Shown here piece by piece: positions 34,999-48,600 of a DNA stretch of 64,000 nucleotides; the first letter of the stretch is position 1; every line of letters begins with the position of its first letter. The stretch is taken from positions 7,015,630 to 7,079,629 of the forward strand of contig JAMKCF010000007.1 in the NCBI GenBank assembly GCA_023634235.1, given 5' to 3'. Source of the stretch: Pisaster brevispinus. Taxonomy: Eukaryota > Echinodermata > Asteroidea > Forcipulatida > Asteriidae. The notes below the pieces were generated by a model that was given only the letters and a program-made list of their open reading frames with translations, made no database searches and was not told the DNA's origin. A program made the position numbers and the translations under genes.

Positions 34999-37900
34999 CT
35001 GTGAATATAAACGAAAATACACAAAGCAACTTATAATTTAGCGGTGAATACATAGCAATCGCTCAGGGTGGTGGGGGGGGGGGGGGTTGGACAAAACTAT
35101 GTGATAAATAAGCTTTACACGCACACATACAAGCTCTTGCAATCGTCCCATCGTTTGTTTGTAGTTTAACTACTTTGGCAACAGCTCCCATTGGTTTTGT
35201 ACACACTTTTTGACTGGGGCAACTTCAATCAACCGGGAACGTCACTGCCATCTTCAGTTATAGGCTCCAATTTGAGCGTATATACCTGCCCCCCCCCCCC
35301 CCCACACACACACGCAGTCTCAAACATGCATCCCTGCGGAGACATCTTTTGTTCTTTCCATTGTCTTGTACTTAACAGTTTCCCATAGACTTTGTATATA
35401 CATTTCCCTGTGGAGCACCCCGGTCTTTAGAATTTCCATGTGGAGTCCTTTTATTTTCCCTTTTTTGTTTTGTCCTTGGTCTCCATAAGGTACCGAATAT
35501 GAGCCCACGCTTACACATCCGGTATAAGGGGTCCTGCTATTGTTCTTCTATTATTCCCATTTCTGAAGTAGTTCTCTGTGGGGTACCACTATGACAAAGA
35601 AAACCTTGTTGGGTAGCGTTGTTCCATTGTTAAAAGTGCTCTGTAAGTTGGCGTGTGTAAGGGCAAAAACAATCTGACCATATTTACGGTAAGGAGGTTC
35701 ACCATATTCGTGGATCGAAAAGCAGCTATGTGTGAAGTTAATAATTCACTAACTACGATATAATTTTGTTTCAATTTATATATATATGGTTTTTTTTCGT
35801 CATTGCTTACTTCCGAACTCCTCCCCTTCCTCCAAGGTGTCGGGCAAGTCGAAGCCCAGTGTTTCTGGGAGCAGCAGGGAGAGAATTCCGGCCACCACAG
35901 AGCTGCCACCGAAGACAAAGAGTGGGAGAGGATGCCAGTACTTGCCCAAGATGAGAATGATTGGGGCGAGGATTCCACTGATGCGGGCTACCATGGACGA
36001 CATGCCCATTCCCATCGTCCTGTTGGAGTCGGAGAGAAGTGAGTGAAACCTCGACGAGGTTGGAATAGACACTTTTTACAGTTCAAACAAATTAATTTGA
36101 AAGTTTATAGACGGTGGAAGTCTCGCGCATATCGAAAATGAGAAAACATGTCGAACGAACACTATTTACTAGTTAAGAAATTACATTGGCCTATTACAAA
36201 ATTCCTGAAAATGATTATACCCATAGCAATGTGTTATAAATACAACAATAATGTTTATTTACTAAAAAAAAATTGCTACAACTAAACACTGAAACAAAAA
36301 TTTAAACTTTCGAATCACACCTTAACTATTTTGTGTAGTTACTACATAGGTTTATTAATGATAAAATGAAAGTCAGTTAAGCAAAATTCTAAAGTGTTTA
36401 CAAGTAACCGGAAACAGAGGTCAAGTCTTTTTTTTCAGGTCGTCTTTGTTGATTTGTTGAATAAGTTTAATTTTGTATATTTCCTGGACACTTTCCATCA
36501 ATATGATACAAGTTGTATAGCATCTAAACTACGTTGAATTAAATTGTTTAAAGAAAACAGAATCGAGCACACGTAAATTATGATTGAAACCAACTTGGTC
36601 CTGGGGGTAAGAACACGTGCAAGACTTGTACAGTCTATCGGCAGGTACAATAGACGAGTTTATAATGAACATTTTCAGGAGATATTAAAATTTTACGATT
36701 TACTCGTCCGTTGCAAGCATTTTCAAAACCAAGCGTGTCTAGAGTTCCAAACGAAAAATAAAACAACTGACTTTTATACAGGCTTAATAATAATAATGGC
36801 TATATTTATATAGCGCCCATATCCGTCACTCAGTGACGCTCAAGGCGCTTCAACATTAAGTATTTTCCTGCAAGGTATTTGGGGGCTACGTTTGAAGTAT
36901 GAGACCTACTCCTTTTACATAGCACCATGTAATGGTTTACAAGGTGCTGTGGCGCAATATGCAGCCGATCAAACCAGGAACACCGGGGCGGACCCCTTCT
37001 CTTTTCGATAAGTGCACTGGGTTCTTTTACGTGCGTTAGACAACACACGGGACCATCCGAAGGACGGAGCAATCATGGTTAAGTGTCTTGCTTAAGGACA
37101 CAAGTGTCACGACCGGGACTCGAACCCACACTCTGCTGATCAGAAACACCAGAGCTTGAGTCCAGTGATCTTATCCGCTCGGCCACGACACGAGGCATTG
37201 CATGGTGAGGTATCTATATTCGGTTTGCGGTAACACCATGTGTATGTGTTAATCTACTTTGCTGCGTAGATTTGCTCTTGAGAACTCGTCTTGCTACAAT
37301 TATTCTTATGGCGCAGACTAGATAACGGATTCTGGGAGACTGATTCGTTCTGGAAAAAAAATGCCCAGCTGAGTGTAGAACAGAATTACACTGCGTCCGA
37401 TTGTGTACGGAAAGCGTAGAAGGGCCACAGGCAGAGACAAAAAATTGGCCTCTCCTCGCGTGTGTTGACTATGGCCGTATCCGAATTGGCGGCTAAGGCT
37501 ACGGCTACGTTGCAGTGTTGCTAAAGACGTCATATACTTCAATGCATGATGACGTGGCGATCCAGTCATAGCCGTAGCCGTACCCGTAGCAGCCAATTTG
37601 CACACGGCCCTGCTTTCTGTTGCGAATAGCTCTGCCGTGGCGACCGACTGTAATCTCGCCTCGGTGACTTGTTATCTCACAATGCGTTCTTGAATGAGAA
37701 ACAAAGGCGCAACATCGCTTGCAGGAGTTTTGTGGCAAACTTTTAAACCTTGGCTGAAGACGGGGCTTGATAAAGTGACTTCGGCTGCAACAAGAACGCC
37801 GAAGAATGGGCCTTTATATAAACTCAATTCATTGGAAGACTTTTGGAAGGCTAGGTGCGAAAATTCATTGTTCTCAGTAATGTGTGCATGGTAACAGCGA

Positions 37901-39659
37901 GTTGGCAAGGCGCTTAGACGAGGTAATTTGAACGGCAAGATTTATCATTATTTTTGTACAGAAACTATGCACGTGTTCAGAACATCAAAGAAGGTATGAA
38001 CACACATGGGAGACTTTTGGGACGATAGCGGGCATCCCACTGAACGGCCTTTCCCAGTGTTCATGCGCTGATACCGATGAAACAAAATATCCGACAAGAA
38101 CATCAGACAGGGACATGAGGGACAGCTAGGACAAAAAACTACCATAAATTACTGAAAAGACATGAACAGAAATACATAGCAAAGAACAAACCTTGTAACG
38201 GTCGGGTAGAGCTCGCAGGAATATATGTAAATTAAATTAAAAGCAGCAGCAGCAGAAAATTTCCCAACCATAGCCACAGCAGCCCTTGCTACACCGGGTG
38301 CTATAACAAAACGAAAACAAGAAGACAAAAACAATCATACCAACAATCAATTAGTTAATACAACATTCACAGGCCAATGTAACTCAATTAATGTATTAAG
38401 TAAGTGATAGACAAACCCTTCACATCACACGGAGAAGAATAATCAAGCCAACTTAGAAGACGAAAGAAGTCGGCAGTGTTTTATGAACTGGAGTGGGCAA
38501 AGCACGGCACCACTGTGCCACACACTCATTAGTTGTTGTCATCGTCATTAACGTAACTACAGCAAAATCTTGCCCGAACCGTGTGACATAGAAACTGTCT
38601 CCAGTAGAAGAGTTTCAAGTGTAGGTGATCACTTGTGACAAGCTGCAAGCGTAGTGATGTTAAATTACACTACTCAACTAAATGGTGTCTGTAGCCAACA
38701 GTCATAAGGAAAACGCGCTGTTTGCACCAAGCTAACTTGTTTTTGCTTTTATTAATAGTTTTACGTGAGGTTGTTTTTACTTGAAGTTGTTTTCTCTTTA
38801 GAGGGTCTGCTAGACATCAATCAATTAAAAAGCCCTCATTATTATGCCATTTTGTAAAAACAACAACAACAAACAAACACAAATTATCACTTCATTTTAG
38901 ATGTTCTTATACAGTATGACCCCAGGGATTTTTAAACAAAGGCATTGGAGTCAAGGATTCATACAGCTTTACAACTGAGCGAAGTGTCTGAGAAAATTGA
39001 AAATTTTCCCGTGTGTTTGCGTTGATATAAGGATAGACTACACAAAAGAAATGGCTTTTTTTAAGAAGAAAAAAATGTGTAAACCAAAAAGTGGTTTTGT
39101 GCTGCCAGCTACAGTAGGGGCTGGGATATCATTGCCCAGGATTTTAAACAAGTCATTGTAACGTAATTATCATTTGAAACTTTATTCGCAAATGGCTTGG
39201 TGTTTTAGCACTGGTGTGCAGCAAGTGTTTTAGGACTGGTGTGCAGCAAAGTACTTACGTATAAACATGGTGATCAGACAGGCCACACCACTGGTAGTAT
39301 AAGCGAAGGACGTGGTGAAACGTCTTCCATATCGGTCCACCATCCACCAACTCAACAGAATACCCGGTATCTCAATGGCCCCAGATACAAAGCCAGCAAT
39401 ATAGTCGTTTATACCAAGGGCAGACGTACTCAGAGACAATCCGTAATATACCATATTCACGACAAACCTGCAGGGAAATATATGTTTAAAAATAATGAGA
39501 GAAGAAAGTAAGATCTGCGGAATCGATTATTAGGGTTTGTACAAGTCCATGTTTGTGCTCCGTCATAACACTCTACATTTCAGACACAATACGGGGACGG
39601 TTCAGGCTATTATTGGTTTGTGTGTCTATCAATTAATTGTATACAAACCACCGATACTT

Positions 39660-39690
<31 letters not shown>

Positions 39691-42600
39691 CTAATCAATC
39701 ACTTTATTTCTAAACTCATGCCTTAAGGTACGTTCATACAAATGAAATGTTTTGAAGTAAAGTAGTGTGGATTATAGCATAACCGCAGTTTGAATTCACT
39801 CTGACTACAATGTGGATTCACTGTGAGACAACAGTTTGAATTCACCATGTGACAACAGTGTGGATTGACTATGTGGTCACAGTGTGGATTGACTATGTGG
39901 TCACAGTGTGGATTGACTATGTGGTCACAGTGTGGATTGACTATGTGATCACAGTGTTGATTGACTATGTGATCACAGTGTGGATTGACTATGTGGTCAC
40001 AGTGTGGATTGACTATGTGATCACAGTGTGGATTGACTATGTGATCACAGTATAGATTGACTATGTGATCACAGTGTGGGTTGACTATGTGACCACAGTG
40101 TGGATTGACTATGTGACCACAGTGTGGATTCGCAGCGTGGCCACAGTTTGAATTCACTGTGACTACAGCGTGGGTTCACAGTGTGACAAGAGTGTGGATT
40201 CACTATGTGACAACATTGTGGGTTGACTATGTGACCACAGTGTGGGTTGACTATGTGACCACAGTGTGGATTGACCATGTGGCCACAGTTTGAATTCACT
40301 GTGACTATAGTGTGGACTCATAATGTGAGAACAGTGTGCATTCACCATGTGGCCACAGTTTGAATTCACTGTGACTATATTGTGGATTCACCATGTGACC
40401 AAAGTTTGAATCCCTTGTGACTATAGTGCGGATTAACCATGTGACCACAGTTTGAATTCACTGCCTGCAGTGTGGATTTACAATGTGATCACATCGTGGA
40501 TTCACTGTGACGCTCCTCTCGGGTAGATTTAACATAATTTTTCCACATCTCACCGCAAGAACATTTTTCAAAAAATTGAATAACCGAAAAGGAAACTCAC
40601 AGAATAAACATTGAAAAATATTCGACTCCAGAAAACAAGGGTACCCAGAAAGTAACAAAGCTTGACGGTGAAACGAAACTGATCGGGACTTTCTTTTTAG
40701 GTAGGTCAATTGTATTATGCATAAATTGTTCACTTACCAATCAAAGCAAATGATCAGACTTTTCTTTCGAAGATTTGGAGTCCGCAAAAGATCAAGTTGA
40801 GTTATTGGACGAGAAACCGTTTTTTCCTTTGTCTGGCAATAGAATACAAGAACCGATAAGTCAGTTGTGTTAAATATATAACTATGATACAAAATAAAAT
40901 AAAAAGTTAAAGAGAAACATTTATAAATTAAATATAATACAAATAAATAAATCTATAAAATAAAATGAAATTAACAGAAGAGAAAGGCTAAACTTAAATT
41001 GAAACTTTGATTTGAAGTATTTTTGCCACCTGCCTTGTTATTAACCCCAGTTAGAGCCGAAATATAATTGGAGGTTGCGACATCTTGTGATTCGAAAAAC
41101 AACGCATGTAGGCACACGGGTGCCACATTTTAGTTGTGCTACACGTGAACCAAGAGGTGCCCAGCAGCCACGTGGCCACATAAACCTAATCCCTCCCTGC
41201 CACATTTAGATTTGTCAGCGCTGGCCTGGTGCCAAAAACGACTACTATGCGTTTTGAGTTTTCACGAAGAGGCAATTTGTGTGACCTAGTTTTCACGAAC
41301 AGACACTCGTCGTTTACGCATTGTTTTGTACACGACGCGCTTCACATAGACCTCGTTTGCGAAGTTTTCACGAAGAGAAACTTGTGTTAAACGGTTAATT
41401 ACTCATTGATTAAACTGACTATGATTACAATAACAACATATTTGCATAGTTTAGGATCCCCACTTTCATGCTTCGAAAAAATGTCTACGTTTAAATGGCA
41501 AACAATGTCCGAAACAATGACTTCAGAAATAGTTTAACTTCAAACGCGATTTTCTCAAAAGATGAAAGTTTGGCTGCAGGGGCTAAATTTCCTCTTCGTG
41601 AAAACAGCGACGAAGCGATACAACAAGTGAGCCGAACGACTAAATTACAAGCCTTCTCGCGTGAGTCGTGAGGGATAGCGTAAATTTCAGAGTTTAATGC
41701 TCAACACAAACTTTAATAACATTGCCCCAAGTAAGTACATTTGTCCTAATTAGGTATCTTTTTTTTTAAACGGTTGACAAAAGCTGCATAAACGCATCTC
41801 AAAGTCACTGTTTAACGTTTACTTTACGATGATTAAAGACTACAAATGCGCAACCTTAACCGTAAAGATTATGTTGTCGAACAGAAAACACAACGGTTAT
41901 TATGCAGCCTCGAGTTCATCTCTAGAAAATTGTGTTTAATTTGTTTGACCTTTTCTCTATGTGCGTGTGAGTAAATGGACATGAACTCTACGGTGCAAAC
42001 TATTGGTGGCGCTCTGTATTGTAAACCGCTGTAATTGTTTTCTCCGTTGCTTCAATCAATGACAATTATCTAACGCGCAAACCAACATTTTAAAGCTCAC
42101 CTTACTCTGCTCCTCGTCTTCGTCAAACATGTTTTCCGGAACTTGTTTCTTATTCACTTTGGCAATTTTTTCTATGATTTTCTTCGCTTCACCGCACCTG
42201 CCCTTCGAGATGAGCCACCGGGGAGACTCCGGCAACCAACTTCAGATGAAATTAAATAAGAAAAAAATTATTGGAAATATCCTTTGTAATATTAATAATA
42301 GCCACTGCTTGTGGCAGTGATATTTTTTTTCAACATTTGCATTGACACCTCGAAACAGAAAATGAAATAAAGTATACAAAATAATTTAAACAAAAACTAA
42401 ATAATAAAAAAATAAGTTAACTAGATTAACACAAAATACTAAACATTGTAGCAATATGATAAACAATAATTATACGTATATACCAATGTAATTGATCGAA
42501 TTCAGCTAAGTTTATTACTGTATTGAAAATGTCAATGAACTGACATTCAAAAGACAAGCATACAAACAATATTTTTCTCCCCATCTGTGCTTTGATCAGA

Positions 42601-45600
42601 ATTAAAAGCAAATATACAAATATAAATATAAAACAAACGAACTAAAAATTAGTGGTGCAGAAAACCTTCTACTCCTGTATTGTGTCATTTACCGCAGTTG
42701 TTACGAAAATATTTACATACCATACAATAACTAGAGTCAATGAAATAAAGAACATTATGTTGGTACATCTGTAAGCGCTCCATGACTTTAAAGTGGGTCT
42801 GACTTAGAGGTAGAAGGCCCTTCACCTTTGACATGCCTATTTTATCTGTAAGTGTGACTATCAAAACCTAAACCTAACCTTCATTCTGATACCAACTCTA
42901 AAACTGTACAGGTCTTACAACTTAACTAAAGCAAAAAAAAACCTTAATAACAAAACAGGTCTCATAAGTTGGTTCGTATTGTGTATGTAAAGTGAACTAC
43001 CTGTCATATCAAGGAACAATTCTCACAAGTTAGTACATAAAGTGAGCTACCCCTCATGTCAACGAACAGGTCTCACAAGTTAGTACGTAAAGCCAACTAA
43101 CCCCCATATCAAGGAACATGTCTCACAAAAGAGTTTGCAAATTTAACTAAGCCTCAGATTAAGGAACAGGTCTTACAAGTTAGTACGTAGAGTGAACTAA
43201 GCCTCATATCAAGGAACAGGTCTCAGAAGTTAGTACGAAAAGCGGACTGCCCCTCATACCAAGGATTAGGACGCACAAACTAATACGTAAAGCAAAATAA
43301 CTCCGCAATATCAAGGAACAGTTATCATAAGATAGTACATAAAGTGTACGTAAAGTGAATTACCGCTCATATAAAAGAAGAGGTCTCACAAATTAGTAAG
43401 CAAAGCTAACTACCACTCATATCAACGAACAGGTCTCACAAGTTAGTACGTAAATCAAAATAACCCTGTATATCACGATTGAGTGCATAAAGCAAACTAG
43501 CCCTCATGTCTAAACCTGATCCTAACTTTTAACTTTATTCTCAATATACCTTGTGCTATAGTGCCCTTATTCGTCCTCTTACCCCACCTGGTTCAGAAGT
43601 TGTAATTGTTTAATTTTAACTTCCTGTTCGGACAGGAAGAAAGGTCAAATTGAGGTCGCGTTGTTGAATAAATTGTTAAATGTGCCATCAGGTACAATAT
43701 GCCACAACAATTATGGTTTGATGACATATGGTTCAAGATTGGGATTACTTACATTTGAACTTCCTGTTTGGACAGGAAGGAAAGGTCACAGTAGGGTCAC
43801 GTTTAATTTGTCACAAACAATTCAAATGTGTCACAATTTACAAGGCGGCGCAAAGATTATGACTTTATGACATTCGTTTCAGGAAATGTGATTTAAAAAA
43901 AAAAGAACTTTCTGTTTGTACTGGAAGCAAAGGTGAAAGTGGGGTCGTTATTCTAAAGTAAGTATCACAAGTGTTGTAAGCTACAATACAGCATTAACAT
44001 TACGACTTAAAGACATCTGACTCTAGAGATATTATTCAAAAAGCGCAACAACACTGGTCATTATGGAACTAGGACTTGATAAAGTTTTTAATTTTACAAT
44101 TTTTGACAGTACAAATCAAATTTTACGCCGTACCCATTCCGTGAAAGTTGCCTGGGAATACACATTTTTCTACTGACAATGTCTGAATAAGTTCCGATTT
44201 TGTTTAGAAATAACCGTCAATCTTTCTTGTTCTAAGAAAGACTTTTGTAATCTAGGATATGTAATTTGAGCTCAATCTAATGATTATGTCTCTGGAAGTC
44301 GGATTTGTTTGCACTTTATTCCATGTGTTTTGTACACGGGAGAAAACGTGCAATAAATAATGTCATGGTGACGTCGTCCGGCATTTGAGGCCAGCAAACA
44401 CATCTACAGTATCCCAGAAGTCTAAAACTGAAAACAAAATTGACGGTCGGCGAGATGAATTTTTTGAGTAATAGTTTTTACAAGGTTGGCTAATTAAATA
44501 TTCACGTTGCTAAAACTTGGCTAATTGACCCAGAATTTTAACCTTTATTACATTAAATGTTAAGTTTACGTACTATGCTTCAATTTGATCAAGGATCTAA
44601 CTCTTTCATTTAATTAGTTAAACTTTTAAGGTTTTGAACAAAAACGTGTATGGATGCTATGGGGATTTAGGCAGAAACAAATAATAACAATAATACTAAT
44701 AAGTAATAACAATCTCGACGAAAACAAAACCTGTTCCGACAGTACGTCGGAACAGCTAAAAAATAATGTCCAAACACATCCAACATCCAAATGTTAAGCA
44801 ATTATAAGCAAACACACGTTAACCTACGTAATCAGAATAACACTACACAATTTAAAAACATGATGGTATACGGAAAACTGGTATGTTTCGTTCGCCTACA
44901 TCAAAGTTATCAGAAGAAAGAAGGAAGACGTTAAAAAGACCGTTGCTACTTACAAGATCAGAAAGAAAAACAGAATAAATGGTAGAGACATCGTCAACTG
45001 GAGGTGGCGCCAATCGCGGATGAGGAACGCCAGACAGACCAGCACAATGTAACCGATGGAGAAGAACATGGCCGACACACTGCCATACATAACACGCTGT
45101 TTTGGGCCCACTAGCTCGCTACCTGCATGATTACAAAATATGTTTCCGAGATCAACGGAAGAGTTAACACTTGTTCTAGTTTCTGTCGCACGTGCTGGCA
45201 TAGTTTTAATAATGTCTATTGTCTTGGCCACATCGTACACACTGGTCAAGTCATAATGGCTTGATACCATAAAGCTTGAGTATGCCGCACGTGCTATACG
45301 GAATGTCAATCAACAGGGCAGTGATTTGGTTAGGAAGCGGCAGGTCAAAACTCTGCCAGCATCCTTTGTGTATCGGTATGTCAAGTGTAAATGGTAGAAA
45401 TTAGAAAATACTAATTAAGCAGACCAATAAGTTTTGTTCTCGGTCTCCATAAGGTAGTGTTTATGAAATCACTTTGTTGTTCTTATCCCCGTCTTTTCCT
45501 CCACACATGCCCCACCACTAGAAAAAATAATAAATACAAATTATAGTAATCTTGTGCGACTTCATAAACGTGATTCGATTTATTATGTATCCATATATGC

Positions 45601-48600
45601 CATAGCAGCCCCTATGTTCCGTTGCACGAGGGCAAAGTCAGCTATAATAAAAATTGATTAAAAAAACAACATATGCGAAGAGATGGCGCCAGTTGGTTGT
45701 AGCTTGTTATAAAATATATCCAATAATGAATTCACCGTGCTTGCAAAATGCAATCAATGTAGGGAAAACAATGGTGTGGGACAAAAGCCTCGCCTACCTA
45801 ATACATAGGTCATCAGGAAAGCTCCGTAGCAACAATTTGCTGTGATGAAACGCAGTAAAGTGAACACCTCAAAGCTCGGTGCAAATGACGTCCCAATGGA
45901 CGAGATAGATACCCCCAAAAGACTCAAGAAAAAGGTCTTTCGTCTGCCGATCCTGAAAAGAATTTGTTCATGTTTAGTTTGCATTGTTTTGTTTTTTTAC
46001 AAATATCAAATAATTGTGCAAATAACACATTCAGTCTTGCTGAAACAACCCCAAACAAAAGTCACCTTATAATATTATAGCTAGCCTGAATGAAATAGCA
46101 ATGAACAGAAGTGCATACAGACCAATGCTGGCACTTTCTTAGTTATAAGATTAGATACAGTGTGGATTCATCGAGTTCGATTGTACAATCTACTGGAGTG
46201 TGGGCTCGAATCCAGGTCTAAGCGCCTGCACACTTGACGACAAACTGTACAAAAAGTTTCCCTTAACCAAGGTGTAACAAGTGGAAACTTTAAAGGCCGA
46301 GCCAATAATTGAATAAAGGTATTTTACAGGATTGGTGGAGCTGACAAAATAGTCGCAGACAGTGTTTATGTTAGTGTAATTAAGTATATACAGTACACAC
46401 GAAATAATAAAAAAAACTGTGAAAACTTAGGCTTAATCTAATGTATGATTCAGGCGAATATTGATGAAAAACCAAGCACAATTTTCAGCACGTATTCATA
46501 ATGTCCTTAATTTTGGGTTTGACAACCGAAATCAGCTGCTGCGTTTTATTAGGTTTTCAGATACAGTTTTTCTCGAGAATGATTTCATTTCAGAACGAAA
46601 TTTTTCACAAAAAAGTGAGTTGTTATTGGAACTTCATACTCGGTATAAGCATTATGACTACAACTAAAGAATGATGTTTTATCCTTACCAATCTTACCTC
46701 TTTGAGTTTTTAAAAGTAGCTAGGGAATTTATTCTCCCAAGGGAGTTGAGAAAGTTGATACTCGGTGGCCCGAGTATGCCTTACGAACTTGATCCCACAG
46801 ATGCTATTCCATTATCGATACTATTAGTATTATAATTAACATTATAAATATAATATAAAATGGAGTGCCCCGTGCTCTTTAATTGCCAAAACTTTACCCA
46901 AATGATCATAGCGCAGCTGAACAACAACTGGCTGGTTTGTTCCATGGTCGTAAAGTGGGTAGGTTAAGGTTAGAAGCCAGACAACACGTACGTGACGTCA
47001 TAAACTTGCAAAATCAACGGCACCCAGGAAAAAAAACCCAACAAACTTAATGGGACCAATCTTAATGAAGATTTTAAAACCAGAATTTACTCTGGTTACC
47101 AAGTCGTTGATACTTTGCATGGAAACTTCGACGTTCGCAAAGGAAGTCGATAAATCTATCAAACGACGAATTTCATGGACGAATTTGAAACTAGTAAATG
47201 GGTCTTGTTTGGGTGAAAGATGCAAGAGTGGCTCTCCGCTCTTGCATACTTACCAGTCTCCAACAGAGCCCCATATTATAGAACCAGTCAGCAGACCAGC
47301 GAACCACACAGACTGTGCAACACCGGGTAAATCTTCCCGCTCGCAAACTAGGCTGAACTGTAGGAACATATATGAAACATACAATGTAAAAACAAGTTAG
47401 TAATAACAGGCTATTAATCGTAATAATGATACTACGAAGTTCTTATAGCGCATTATCGCACCCAAGGTCGTCCGAATGTGCTCGATATTTTGTCTTACAA
47501 TTTAAAGGAGTAAACCAAAAGGGAAACTGACTTGGTGAATCTCAATCAATCTTGCAGCATTTTATGTTGGTTATTTTTTTACACAGAGAATTTTAACACT
47601 GGGAAAGCAACTACCAGGTCCAGATCAAAGAAGGCTCGCATCCGCCGAACTGGCTCCCATAGCCGGGACCCTCCCTGCCCCCGACGAAAAAAACCCAAAA
47701 CAACAACAACAAGTTAAACGTGTTTATTTAATACTTTTTCAACGGGCTTCAACCAAGCTGCAAACTTGCTATTTACCCGCCCAGCTCTCTGAAAATTCAC
47801 ACGTTTTCTCCACGGTGCGGTGAACTTTCCACTGGCAAGATTGCGCTGTTCCGATTTGCCGCATGCAGCTCGTGGTGGGCAGAATGAATACAGCGTGCGG
47901 TGTCTTCCACAACCAAATATATGATTTACAACTGCTCCCAATTTAAAAAAAAATTATGCGCCCTGAGATTCTGATATTTACTTGCTGGTTGCAAAATTCA
48001 TTAATCTTTTCAACAATTTTCTTCAGACCCCCGAGCACTGTACCACATGAAAGCATTTTAAGGCTTTAAATTTAGATAATCAACGGACACCGATCGCTCT
48101 TGAGTGAGTGATAATGTCTTTTTACAAGTTGATACTGTGGAAAATAAATGAACCTTGAACCTTGAACCTTGACACCCAGGATAAGTGGTAGTTAGTACTT
48201 TAAAAAATAACAAATTTTTACAGGCAACTTGGAGACAACCACTTGCACTATAAGTAAATTATCACTTTGGCAGCACAAGAAACGTTCTTCTGGCTGTAAC
48301 TTAACTCGCTATCCCCCCCAAAAAAAAATTAATAAGAAAACTGAACTGTGAATGAACTTCTTATTATCATCCTTTAATACATTAATGTTTAAATCTAGTT
48401 CAAAGATTTATTACCAAGAACTTTCCTATATCAATGTCCTTAGTTTTCAATATCGTGGATACAATTACCACCTCCAACCCAACAGCCACGCCCGCATCAG
48501 CACCCTACACCCTGTTTTGTCCGTTTATCACTTATTTGTTATTGCACAATACTTCTTGGCAAGCTAACTGCTTTTCATGCCATTTCAGGGTTTACATACG

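Noticed and set aside
37085..37192. A genuine tRNA-Leu(CAA) gene
   Set aside because: Spacing and stems are degenerate, and it continues into a SINE body with an ATT tail shared with another locus.
39723..40369. Long Cys/His-rich repetitive frames on the minus strand that look like a zinc-binding repeat protein
   Set aside because: They are the translation of a 24-base minisatellite within SLC22 intron 6; open only because the period is divisible by three.
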